Assembly (NCBI GenBank): GCA_964527995.1 | Contig: CAZGRP010000023.1 | Location: forward strand, 1-64,000 | From: CAZGRP01 sp964527995 | Lineage (GTDB): Bacteria; Zhuqueibacterota; Zhuqueibacteria; Oceanimicrobiales; CAZGRP01 | Direction: 5' to 3' | DNA length: 64,000 bases | Shown: positions 8,538 through 18,896 of the stretch, in pieces | How positions within the stretch are numbered: position 1 is the stretch's first letter | Layout: every line of letters begins with the position of its first letter | Program-made: the position numbers and the translations under genes | Notes under the pieces: model-generated | Told to the model about the DNA's origin: nothing | The model's input: the letters and a program-made list of their open reading frames with translations, nothing else | The model's database searches: none

Positions 8538-8924
8538 GTGTCTGTCAAGGTGCTCAGCTTCTTCCTGAGAATGGGCATGCTGCTGCTCATTTCTGGAGCG
8601 CAGCCAACCGCCGTGTTTGCCGCAGGCGTGGAAGGATCCTACTGCCCATGCTACGGCGGCGATCACTGTGCATGCCAGCACCCGCGGCAAGTTGAAGTAT
8701 GCCCGGAGCCGTTGCCCCGCGAAGTGTCGTTCTCTTGCGCTGCCACGTTCCCGTACCAGGCGCCCTTGTCTCCTTTTGGGTCGGAACATCAAGTGCTGGT
8801 TCTGGCTCTCCCGGCAGACTCCTTGCAGGTAGATCCATCTCCTCGACCTCTTTCCGGGTCCGATCGAACACCCCTGTTTCGGGTATTTAGAGAACCCCCC
8901 GATCCGCCACCCCGACTCTGCTGA
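8538..8924 (+). CDS. Small Cys/His-rich exported protein, unknown
   Basis: About 128 residues from GTG 8538, which gives a compact signal peptide (VLSFFLRMGMLLLISG...VFA). The mature part starts with SYCPCYGGDHCACQHPR, a dense Cys/His cluster that may bind metal, and ends in a proline-rich tail. A longer start at TTG 8478 follows a good AGGGGAGGA but makes a long pre-signal region. Terminators flank the gene on both sides (8411-8440 and 8914-8934), which supports an expressed unit. No family recognised. Confidence 0.45.
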   Translation: MSVKVLSFFLRMGMLLLISGAQPTAVFAAGVEGSYCPCYGGDHCACQHPRQVEVCPEPLPREVSFSCAATFPYQAPLSPFGSEHQVLVLALPADSLQVDPSPRPLSGSDRTPLFRVFREPPDPPPRLC

Positions 8925-8934
8925 GTCCTTTTTT
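8914..8934 (+). terminator. Terminator at the end of the Cys-rich ORF
   Basis: GACTC (8914-8918), loop TGCT, GAGTC (8923-8927), then a run of six T. The hairpin overlaps the stop codon of the small ORF. Confidence 0.6.
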
Positions 8935-9201
8935 CCATCTTTCTACATCTCATGCTTGAGAGCACGGCATGCGTTTGGCGTGTATGCCTCACTCGAACGA
9001 GCAGCAACTCTTGTTACACTCTCCGGGTGAGGAAGCAGCTCGATGGCATGCTGCGACCCGGTGGACCCATCGGTTTGTGCCAGCCCGGTGTGCTGCGACG
9101 ATGTGGCAGCCAAGGCCGGGTCTGGATCGGCCGGGTGGCGACACCAGTTGGCAGAATGGACATCCTTATTCAAATACAGACTGTAGAGGAGGACTGCTCC
9201 T

Positions 9202-10329
9202 ATGAACATCACTCCAAGAGGCTGGCTCGTCCTGGGCGCCATCCTCATACTGAACTCGCCCGAAGCATGGGCGCAGGGCAGCGAGCAGGCGGTCTCTTTG
9301 GCGGACCACCCGCGTGTGCCCGAAACCCTCGACATGTCGGATGTGTATGGCAAGCTCCGGATCACCGGCTTCGGGGTGGGAGCTTTTGAGTACGCAGGGA
9401 ACACGAGCCACAACTCATTCAGTGCCGACAAGATGGCTCTGAGCGCTTTTGAGCAGGTGAATGCGAGTCTCTACTTCTTTGGGCAACTGACTACGGCGCT
9501 GGAGGGGGAAGAAGCAGCAATCGAGATCGACAATCTCATTTTGAGCTACACGCCTGCCGCGCTGCCCAGCCTGACTCTCATGGGAGGCAAATTCGACGCA
9601 CCGATCGGGTTCGAACGCGACGATGAGCCGCTGAATTTCCAACCCAGCAATTCGTTCAATTTCGAATTTGCCCGGCCGGTCAAATACAGCGGGCTTCTGG
9701 CGATTTACACCTTGAGCCCTGTCTGGGACCTTACCACCTATGTGGTGAATGGCTGGGACCTCGACGTCGACAACAACAAAGCCAAGACCTTCGGCACGAG
9801 AGTCGGGTTTTCGCCTGCAGAGCTGAGCAGTCTCGGTCTCTCTTTTGTGCTCGGATTTCCGCAGGAGGACAGCAGCCGCCGGGTAAGATTGCTTGCAAAC
9901 CTTGACTATACCTTTCAGCCGACGCTGCGCTGGGTCGTGGCGGGCGAAGTGAATCTGGCGTCGGAGCAGGGTGCAGCCGGCGATGGAGGTACGGCGTGGT
10001 GGTACGGCGGGCAGCTCACGACCTACTACCAGATGAAGGGCCCATGGGCGATGGCCCTGCGATACGACGTCTTCCGCGACCGCGATGGTACACGCACGGA
10101 CATAGCACAGACCTTGCAGTCGCTTAGTCTGGCACCTTCGTTCAGGCTCAAGCAGAGTCAGTACGGTGCCTACTCGACGCGCGGGCACACCATCGTCGGC
10201 ATCCCGCAACTTGAGATCCGCCTGGAATTTAGACTGAATCGCTCCACTGCCAGGTTCTTCGATGATGCCGGAGGGACTTTGTCGCGTTGGGATACCCAGA
10301 CCCGTCTGCAGGCAGTGGTTGTTTTTTAG
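9202..10329 (+). CDS. Outer-membrane beta-barrel porin-like protein
   Basis: 375 residues with a signal peptide ending in SPEAWA-Q. The mature protein is a run of alternating-polarity strands with GKLRITGFGVGAFEYAG at the start, LMGGKFDAPIGFERDDEP and FARPVKYSGLLAIYTL in the middle, and a C-terminal aromatic residue (VVVF), the outer-membrane barrel signature. The GKF-APIG-E motif is typical of the BBP2-like porins. AGGAGGA precedes ATG 9202. Downstream is an exported protein of similar orientation, 114 bases away. Cargo unknown. Confidence 0.75.
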   Translation: MNITPRGWLVLGAILILNSPEAWAQGSEQAVSLADHPRVPETLDMSDVYGKLRITGFGVGAFEYAGNTSHNSFSADKMALSAFEQVNASLYFFGQLTTALEGEEAAIEIDNLILSYTPAALPSLTLMGGKFDAPIGFERDDEPLNFQPSNSFNFEFARPVKYSGLLAIYTLSPVWDLTTYVVNGWDLDVDNNKAKTFGTRVGFSPAELSSLGLSFVLGFPQEDSSRRVRLLANLDYTFQPTLRWVVAGEVNLASEQGAAGDGGTAWWYGGQLTTYYQMKGPWAMALRYDVFRDRDGTRTDIAQTLQSLSLAPSFRLKQSQYGAYSTRGHTIVGIPQLEIRLEFRLNRSTARFFDDAGGTLSRWDTQTRLQAVVVF

Positions 10330-10443
10330 CAAAGGAGAGCGTCCGCCTGCCTCATTGATAGCCCTGAAGCCGACTCGGATCGATACCGGCAGGCACGCAG
10401 GAACGCGAACCAAAATGTGGTTTAAAGATAAAGGGAGGACCCA

Positions 10444-11028
10444 ATGAAAAGGTCATTGTTTCTGAACCTGTTTGTAGCAGCTGTCGTGACGGCCCTGGTG
10501 TCGTCATCGCTGGCGCACATCACTCCAATGGTACACCTTGTCAAGCACAACGAGGCGGTCAGGAGCCTGCTTCCCGGCAGCCAGCAGTTCTTCGTCAAGA
10601 CTGTAAAAGTGGGTCAAGAAGAGAGGAAGCGAATTCGTGAAGCAGCCCAATGGACGCCCGACCTGGATGCCTACAAGTTCTACTACGGGAAGGATTCCAG
10701 CGGTAGCATCGTCGGCGATGTCCTGTTGATCACCGTCAACAGCCGGCATGGCCCGTTAGCGCTGGCTGTCGGGTTCTCCACCCGGAACACAGTGACCCGC
10801 GTCATTGTCACGGACGTGGGGGTGGAGTCTGTCGCGTGGGTGCGCAAGATTTTGGCGACCGGGATCCTGGATCGTTTCGCTGGCAAGAATGAAAGGACTG
10901 TTTCAGCGGTGTTGACCGAGATCTCGAAGAGAGAAGTTGGCAGGATGCCGTACTATTTCGCCGAAATCATCACCAAAGCGGTGGCCCGGGCTGCTGTTCT
11001 ACAGAGCACTCTGTTTGGCTTCAAGTAG
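10444..11028 (+). CDS. Exported protein with FMN-binding-domain-like fold
   Basis: 194 residues with an N-terminal signal (LNLFVAAVVTALVSSSLA). The central part (IVGDVLLITVNSRHGPLALAVGFSTRNTVTRVIVTDVGVES) follows the strand pattern of the periplasmic FMN-binding domain of RnfG/NosR-type proteins, but the Thr of the flavinylation motif is not visible, so it may be a flavin-free relative. GGGAGGACCC precedes ATG 10444. It sits behind a porin gene. Function unassigned. Confidence 0.5.
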   Translation: MKRSLFLNLFVAAVVTALVSSSLAHITPMVHLVKHNEAVRSLLPGSQQFFVKTVKVGQEERKRIREAAQWTPDLDAYKFYYGKDSSGSIVGDVLLITVNSRHGPLALAVGFSTRNTVTRVIVTDVGVESVAWVRKILATGILDRFAGKNERTVSAVLTEISKREVGRMPYYFAEIITKAVARAAVLQSTLFGFK

Positions 11029-11245
11029 TCCGGCGGCCGTCTACTGGGGAGCCTGCGCACCCCAGGGGTGGCTGTCTTCTTTCCATAAGTAGAGTAAGGT
11101 CGCCGCGCTTCTGCCTGCGTGCACCGTCGGCGTCGTTTGTGGTGTGGGCTGCCCCGGCCGACCGATGAGGGTCTCCACCGACCTGTCGGGCGCCGACCGG
11201 GCACAACCGTGGCGCCTGTGATGCCTTCCGGTGGTTGGTTTCCCC

Positions 11246-11274
11246 TTGATTTTTCAGGAAACTGTTGGTATCTT
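11246..11274 (+). promoter_or_regulatory. Sigma70-type promoter for the Fur-family gene
   Basis: TTGATT (11246-11251), a 17-base spacer, and TATCTT (11269-11274). The predicted start of transcription is near 11281, about 38 bases before ATG 11319. The rest of the 290-base gap from 11029 shows no gene. Confidence 0.5.
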
Positions 11275-11318
11275 AGCGCGTAGTCATTGAGACTTTGTTG
11301 CAACATGGCCAGGAAAAC

Positions 11319-11792
11319 ATGCAGAGTGCAGAGAAGAAGTTTCGCCGCTATTTGGCAGAGCAGAATCTGCGGTATACCGCCGAACGCCGGCAGATCTTTC
11401 ATGAGATCATCCGTGCGCGCGAGCATTTCGACGCCGACACGCTGCTGCTCAAGATAAAGTCCAAAAACATGTCGGTGTCACGGGCGACGGTCTACCGCAC
11501 CTTGGATCTGCTCGTGCGGTTGGGGCTGTTGCGCCGGACGTGCGTAGGCGATCGCTCAGCCGTATACGAGAGCGTTGTCGGCTGGGCGCGGCATGGACAC
11601 CTCGTCTGTCAGAATTGCGGCCGTGTGGTAGAATTTCGAGCGCCCGAGATCGATGAGGCGCTGGATCGGGTCTGCGAAGAAGCCGGCTTTGACCTTCGCA
11701 ATCGCTGCTTGCAGCTCTTCGGGTATTGTGCCGACTGCCGGGATCAGGCCGTGCCGGAAAGCGAGACCGATCCGACCGAAATGGTGTGCTGA
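11319..11792 (+). CDS. Fur-family metalloregulator (Fur/PerR-like)
   Basis: 157 residues. Winged-helix DNA-binding domain (about 10-85) with TAERRQIFHEIIRAREHFDADTL and SVSRATVYRTLDLLVRLGLL, then the dimerisation domain with two CxxC pairs, HLVCQNCGRVVEF and GYCADCRDQA, that hold a structural zinc. HGHLVC supplies the regulatory His. Whether it senses iron, peroxide or zinc cannot be told. ATG 11319 is preferred over the upstream in-frame TTG 11295. Thioredoxin reductase follows at 145 bases, which slightly favours a redox (PerR-like) role. Confidence 0.9.
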   Translation: MQSAEKKFRRYLAEQNLRYTAERRQIFHEIIRAREHFDADTLLLKIKSKNMSVSRATVYRTLDLLVRLGLLRRTCVGDRSAVYESVVGWARHGHLVCQNCGRVVEFRAPEIDEALDRVCEEAGFDLRNRCLQLFGYCADCRDQAVPESETDPTEMVC

Positions 11793-11936
11793 GTCCACGC
11801 GGAATCGCCCAGGCAGGCTCGATTTGTCCAGCCTGCCGCGGAGTTGATCTTCCCCCGTTGGTCGAACGGCGAGCGGGGGAAGCGTTTGTTGAGACCGGAA
11901 CCGAGTCCAGGGGGCCTGAATGGAAAGGAGCTGGAA

Positions 11937-12872
11937 ATGACAACCAACGATGTGCGCAAGGTGGCGATCATCGGATCCGGACCGGCCGGATATACGGCGG
12001 CTATTTACGCGGCACGGGCGAATCTGGCACCCATCGTTTTCGCAGGGCCAGAGCCCGGAGGACAGCTCACGTTGACGACTCTGGTGGAAAACTATCCCGG
12101 CTTTTCCGACGGGGTACTGGGCCCGGAACTGATGGAGCAAATGCGCAAGCAAGCTGAAAAATTTGGCGCTAACGTGGTCTGGCGTACAGTCACACGGGTC
12201 GATTTTTCAGGTCGCCCTTTTCTCCTGGAAGCCGATGGTGAAACCCATCGAGCTGAGACTGTCATCATCGCCTCGGGGGCCTCGGCCAGGCTACTGGGGC
12301 TGGAATCAGAGCGCAAGCTTCTTGGTCGGGGCGTTTCGACGTGCGCCACCTGCGACGGCGCCTTCTTCCGCGACCAGAATCTGATCGTTGTCGGCGGCGG
12401 CGACACGGCTATGGAGGATGCCACGTTTCTGACGAAGTTTGCCAAGAAGGTCACCGTCGTGCACCGGCGAGACCAGTTGCGAGCATCCAAGATCATGCAA
12501 GAGCGGGTATTCAAGAATCCGAAGATCGATTTTATCTGGGACACCGTCGTCCAGGACATCCGCGATCCGGAGGCCGGGAGAGTGACGGGCGTGGTGCTGA
12601 AGAATGTCAAGACCGGCGAAACTCGGGAGATGCCGATTGATGGGGTGTTTGTGGCGATCGGCCACAAGCCAAACACGGAAATCTTCCGGGGCCAGATCGA
12701 TATGGATGATGTCGGCTATATCAAGACCCACGAGAGAACCATGACCAACATCGACGGCGTGTTCGCTGCTGGAGACGTGGTCGATTTTTTCTACCGCCAG
12801 GCGGTCACCGCGGCCGGAGACGGCTGTCGCGCCGGTATGGATGCGGAGAAGTGGCTGGAGGCGCATGCGTGA
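11937..12872 (+). CDS. trxB: Thioredoxin reductase
   Basis: NADPH-dependent FAD flavoenzyme that reduces thioredoxin, 311 residues. FAD-binding GSGPAGYTAA (13-22), the redox disulfide CATC (C136/C139), NADPH-binding GGGDTAMEDA and HRRDQLRASK, and the C-terminal FAD motif GVFAAGDVVD. ATG 11937 follows AAAGGAG; the frame extends upstream but without a better site. Its stop overlaps the GTG of the next gene (GTGA), opening a chain of overlapping genes that ends with nfo. Confidence 0.95.
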   Translation: MTTNDVRKVAIIGSGPAGYTAAIYAARANLAPIVFAGPEPGGQLTLTTLVENYPGFSDGVLGPELMEQMRKQAEKFGANVVWRTVTRVDFSGRPFLLEADGETHRAETVIIASGASARLLGLESERKLLGRGVSTCATCDGAFFRDQNLIVVGGGDTAMEDATFLTKFAKKVTVVHRRDQLRASKIMQERVFKNPKIDFIWDTVVQDIRDPEAGRVTGVVLKNVKTGETREMPIDGVFVAIGHKPNTEIFRGQIDMDDVGYIKTHERTMTNIDGVFAAGDVVDFFYRQAVTAAGDGCRAGMDAEKWLEAHA

Positions 12873-13135
12873 AGGTGGACACGCGCTGGATTGTCCAGGC
12901 CGCCGCCTACGTCGGAGCGATCTGGGCCTTCGTTCAGATGTGGGAGGTTTCCAAGGTACTGCTGGCTGGGGCAGACGCTGGAGCGGTTCGCAGCTTGATC
13001 GCTTATGCCTTTCTTTTCCTGGCCTGCTTCATGGTGCTGGCGATCACCAGCTATTTGAAGCAGAGGCGGAATGGGACGCTGAAGAATCGCATTCGATTTT
13101 TCGAGCGTCTGCTATCGATTTTGGGGTTGACCTGA
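12869..13135 (+). CDS. Small two-TM membrane protein
   Basis: 88 residues from GTG 12869, overlapping the trxB stop by four bases; its own TGA overlaps the next ATG (TGATG). Two hydrophobic segments (about 8-26 and 38-58) with a basic C-terminal tail (KQRRNGTLKNRIRFFERLL). No family recognised. The overlaps indicate translational coupling with trxB and the downstream gene. Confidence 0.65.
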   Translation: MKVDTRWIVQAAAYVGAIWAFVQMWEVSKVLLAGADAGAVRSLIAYAFLFLACFMVLAITSYLKQRRNGTLKNRIRFFERLLSILGLT

Positions 13136-14145
13136 TGGAATTCCTCTTCTTCAGGCCGGGGCTCCCAGAGGAAAGGTCGATCAGCGTCGACGGGGTGATG
13201 CCCAGCCGCTTGAACCTGAGCCACTGGCCGGGCAATTGGACGCCACCCCATCTTCGGGCAGACACCAGCACTGAGATGGCTCTGAAGTTGGCCACCGCGC
13301 CGGACCGCGGAGAACTTCTGCGAGGCATCGAAGTCGTTACCAACAACCATTTCGATACCGACGGCTTGTTGTCGGTCTGGGCAGTGCTCCATCCCGAGGA
13401 GGCCCTGCGTCGCAGCGAGCAGCTTCTGGCAGCCGCCGAAGCCGGAGACTTCGAGTGGATGACGACCGACGCCGCCGTCAAGTTCGATCTGACGGTCATG
13501 GCGTTCGGGGACGCCCGTCGATCTCCGCTGGCCTCTGAATTTGCCGGCAAGAGCGATCCAGAGAAATATCAATTGTTGTATGACCGACTGCTCGGTGAGC
13601 TTCCCGACCTGTTCGACGACCTCGAAACGTACCGCTCTCTCTGGGAGGAAGAGTTTTCATTTTTTGAAGAATCGAAAAACGAGATGGTGACTGGCGGCAC
13701 CGTGGTCTGGGAATATCCAGAAGTTCACCTGACCGTGTTTCAGGCGACCCGGTCGCTCGACAGGAGGGTGCGTTTTCGCTACGCGCAAAACTGGCGGGTT
13801 TTGACCCTGGCGCCCGATGGAGATCGATGGACGTACGAGCTGGAGCACCAGGTCTTCACGTGGTTCGATACGGTCACCTTCCCGGAGAGCAACGGGATCC
13901 GGGTGGATCTCCAGCCGCTGGCAGCGCAGTTTGCTGAACTCGAGACGGCGGAGGGGCGCTGGCGTTTTACCGGCACCGATGACATCAACAGTCGGCTTCG
14001 TTTCGTCGACCGGCGCTCTCGACTGGTCGCCAGCGATCTGCCCCTGGTGCGGCTGGTCGAAATGACCCGGAAGTTCCTTGCTGGCTTTCCACGATTGGAG
14101 CATGTGCCTCCACCACCTCTGTCTCTAGGGGCGGACGACATTTGA
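13135..14145 (+). CDS. Conserved protein of unknown function (possibly DUF6687-like)
   Basis: 336 residues, soluble. Noteworthy motifs: MPSRLNLSHWPGNWTPPHLRADTSTEMAL at the start and TNNHFDTDGLLSVWAVLHPEEAL near residues 66-85, where HFDTDG resembles a metal-site motif of DHH-type proteins, though the rest of that fold is not evident. ATG 13135 overlaps the upstream stop, and the gene's own TGA overlaps the TTG of nfo. The company of thioredoxin reductase and endonuclease IV suggests stress defence, but this is inference. Confidence 0.65.
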   Translation: MEFLFFRPGLPEERSISVDGVMPSRLNLSHWPGNWTPPHLRADTSTEMALKLATAPDRGELLRGIEVVTNNHFDTDGLLSVWAVLHPEEALRRSEQLLAAAEAGDFEWMTTDAAVKFDLTVMAFGDARRSPLASEFAGKSDPEKYQLLYDRLLGELPDLFDDLETYRSLWEEEFSFFEESKNEMVTGGTVVWEYPEVHLTVFQATRSLDRRVRFRYAQNWRVLTLAPDGDRWTYELEHQVFTWFDTVTFPESNGIRVDLQPLAAQFAELETAEGRWRFTGTDDINSRLRFVDRRSRLVASDLPLVRLVEMTRKFLAGFPRLEHVPPPPLSLGADDI

Positions 14146-14996
14146 ACCCGTTCGGTGCGCATGTGTCCATTGCCGGAGGCGTTCACAAGGCCCCGTCGCG
14201 TGGCGCCGAGGCGACCTGCGATGTGGTGCAGATTTTCACCAAGAACCAGATGCAGTGGCGGGTGCCGCCGCTGACCGAGGAAGAGGTGGAGCGGTTCCAG
14301 CAGGAGGTGGAACGGGTTGGGATCCCTGCGGTCTGCGTGCATGCCGCCTACCTGATCAACCTGGGCAGCCCAGATCCGGTCAAGCTGGAGCAGTCGCGGA
14401 AAGCGTTTCGGATCGAGCTGGAGCGTGCGGAAGTTTTGGGGATCCGGTACGTGATCGTTCATCCCGGGGCCCACATGGACTCCGGGGAAGAGACCGGCAT
14501 CGCGACGATCGCTGAGAGTCTGAATTTGAGTTTTGCAGCGCTGAAAGACACCTCGGTCATGGCCCTGCTCGAATGCACAGCCGGGCAGGGTACCAATCTC
14601 GGGCATCGATTCGAGGAATTGGCAGCCATCATCGACCGTGTCGAGGATCCGAGCCGGGTGGGGGTCTGTGTGGATACCTGCCATCTGTTTGCGGCAGGGT
14701 ACGAGTTGCGAAGCCGAGAGGGCTACGAATCCACCATTCGGGAGCTGGATGACGTCGTCGGGGTGGACCGGGTGCGCATCATCCACTCGAACGATTCGAA
14801 GCGTGAGCTTGGCAGCCGCGTGGATCGCCACGCGCACATCGGTGAGGGCGAATTGGGGCTGGAGGCCTTTCGGCACTTTATCAACGATCCCCGCTTCGAC
14901 GGTGTGCCGATGATCATCGAGACCCCAGGAGGACCGGAGAAGGATCGGGAGAATCTGGCTCGGTTGCGAAGGTTGGTGGCGAGGCGGAAACTGTAG
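14142..14996 (+). CDS. nfo: Endonuclease IV (AP endonuclease)
   Basis: Base-excision repair enzyme cutting at abasic sites; a three-zinc TIM barrel, 284 residues (usual length). Visible hallmarks: GAHVSIAGGVHKAP, YVIVHPGAHMDSGEE, LLECTAGQGTNLGHRFEEL, VGVCVDTCHLFAAGY, RIIHSNDSKRELGSRVDRHAHIGEGELG and IIETPGGPEKDRENL, which carry the zinc-binding His, Glu and Asp residues. TTG start overlaps the upstream stop, preceded by AGGGG. Last gene of the trxB chain. Confidence 0.95.
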   Translation: MNPFGAHVSIAGGVHKAPSRGAEATCDVVQIFTKNQMQWRVPPLTEEEVERFQQEVERVGIPAVCVHAAYLINLGSPDPVKLEQSRKAFRIELERAEVLGIRYVIVHPGAHMDSGEETGIATIAESLNLSFAALKDTSVMALLECTAGQGTNLGHRFEELAAIIDRVEDPSRVGVCVDTCHLFAAGYELRSREGYESTIRELDDVVGVDRVRIIHSNDSKRELGSRVDRHAHIGEGELGLEAFRHFINDPRFDGVPMIIETPGGPEKDRENLARLRRLVARRKL

Positions 14997-15004
14997 GGAG
15001 CTGT

Positions 15005-15175
15005 GTCAACCGCAGAGAATGCAGAGGAGGCGGTTGAGAAGGAAGATAGTCCCGAGTGCAGGAAACTCTCGCAAAGGTGCCAGGGTAATAGATCCGGATC
15101 ATTCACAACCAGAAAGATACTAAGTACATAAGCCGCATATTCTTAGTGACTTTGTGCCTCGGTGGTAAGATTTGC
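15005..15175. repeat. Intergenic phrase-like repeat (degenerate)
   Basis: The 236-base gap between nfo and the radical SAM gene holds phrases such as AACCGCAGAGAATGCAGAGG and, in reverse complement, ACCACCGAGGCACAAAG. Near-identical phrases are common intergenic repeats in many Deltaproteobacteria, Acidobacteria and Planctomycetes. No gene is seen here. Confidence 0.4.
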
Positions 15176-15232
15176 GGATGGTTTAGTGCATGAGAAGTAA
15201 GAAAGTCCGTGCGGGCTTGCAAAGAAGCGACC

Positions 15233-17935
<2,703 letters not shown>

Positions 17936-17976
17936 GAGGTCGGTTGGGACACAAAGGGTATGGAGGAGAAGTAAAG

Positions 17977-18180
17977 ATGAAATTCAAGGTGGTGCTGGAA
18001 CCCAGCGACGAAGGTGGTTACACCGTTCATGTGGCTTCGCTTCCTGGCTGCATCAGCGAAGGAGAGACGATAGAAGAGGCCCTCGACAATATTCAGGAGG
18101 TGATAGAGCTTTACCTGGAGCCGGTGGAAGACGACTGGGTTGACGGGGAGGGCATGCTCGTGCGGGAGCTGGAGTTGTGA
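17977..18180 (+). CDS. HicB-like antitoxin-type protein
   Basis: 67 residues starting MKFKVVLEPSDEGGYTVHVASLPGCISEGETIEEALDNIQEVIELYLE: the HicB/UPF0150 partially degraded RNase H fold, here without a C-terminal DNA-binding domain. GGAGGAGAAG precedes ATG 17977. No HicA toxin gene adjoins; instead a PIN-domain gene follows after 37 bases, so it is either an orphan or part of a composite module. Confidence 0.75.
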   Translation: MKFKVVLEPSDEGGYTVHVASLPGCISEGETIEEALDNIQEVIELYLEPVEDDWVDGEGMLVRELEL

Positions 18181-18217
18181 GGCAAAAATGAGGGGATCTC
18201 GAGAGAAGGTGTTCTAG

Positions 18218-18694
18218 GTGAAAAAGCTTCGTGTGTATGTTGACACGTCTGTACTCGGCGGTTGTATCGATGACGAGTATCGTGAAATATCATGTCAGCT
18301 CATCGAGGAATTCAAGCGTGGCCAGAAGACGGCGATCATTTCTGATTTGACGATGGCCGAGCTTGCTGGGGCACCCAGGGAGGTTCGCGAGGTGCTGGAG
18401 CAGTTGCCAAACGAGAACGTAGAATACGTAGAGACGAGCCAGGACGCGATTGACCTTGCCGATCAGTATATTCTTGGAGGGGCGGTAACCAAGAAACACG
18501 AGGCCGATGCGCTTCATATCGCTCTGGCGACGACGCTACTGGCAGATGTGCTGGTTAGTTGGAATTTTCGCCACATCGTGAACATCGAGCGTATCCTGCT
18601 CTTCAACGGCATTAACATCCGAGAAGGGTATCGATCGCTCGAGATCCGGAGTCCTTTGGAGGTGATATCCCGTGAAGATCAAGAAGATGACTAG
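18218..18694 (+). CDS. PIN-domain protein (VapC-like RNase toxin)
   Basis: 158 residues. KKLRVYVDTSVLGGCIDDEYRE gives the first acidic residue of the PIN site, SDLTMAEL the second, and KKHEADALHIALATTLLADVLVSWNFRHI the later acidic cluster plus the typical SWNF strand. PIN proteins of this sort are Mg-dependent RNases, often cutting tRNA or rRNA. GTG 18218 starts MKKLRVYVDT-like. The small gene at 18672 overlaps its 3' end and is the likely antitoxin. Confidence 0.82.
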   Translation: MKKLRVYVDTSVLGGCIDDEYREISCQLIEEFKRGQKTAIISDLTMAELAGAPREVREVLEQLPNENVEYVETSQDAIDLADQYILGGAVTKKHEADALHIALATTLLADVLVSWNFRHIVNIERILLFNGINIREGYRSLEIRSPLEVISREDQEDD

Positions 18695-18851
18695 CTTGCT
18701 GCCACTCCACAAGAAGTTCGATGCTGTTGCCTTCATGCGTCGCGTTCGAGAGGAAATGAGTGAAGAGTACGTGGCACTGCCGAAAGAGGAATTCATAAGA
18801 AAAATCCGCCAAAGGGCGAAATGGAGAGGTGGCGCAGGCAAAGCGAGGTGA
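18672..18851 (+). CDS. Small basic protein, probable antitoxin partner of the PIN protein
   Basis: 59 residues from GTG 18672, overlapping the PIN gene by 23 bases. The sequence KKFDAVAFMRRVREEMSEEYVALPKEEFIRKIRQRAK resembles the short helical proteins found downstream of PIN-domain genes (pattern FDAV-MR-IR-E). The reading frame and overlap support a two-gene toxin-antitoxin unit. Confidence 0.6.
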   Translation: MKIKKMTSLLPLHKKFDAVAFMRRVREEMSEEYVALPKEEFIRKIRQRAKWRGGAGKAR

Positions 18852-18896
18852 TCCTTTCAATGCCGCCGATTTTCATAAAGGAACCTGAAGCCATTC

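Noticed and set aside
12841..13134. N-terminal extension of the 336-residue protein
   Set aside because: The extended frame overlaps the small membrane protein gene, which has coherent TM segments and overlap signals at both ends.
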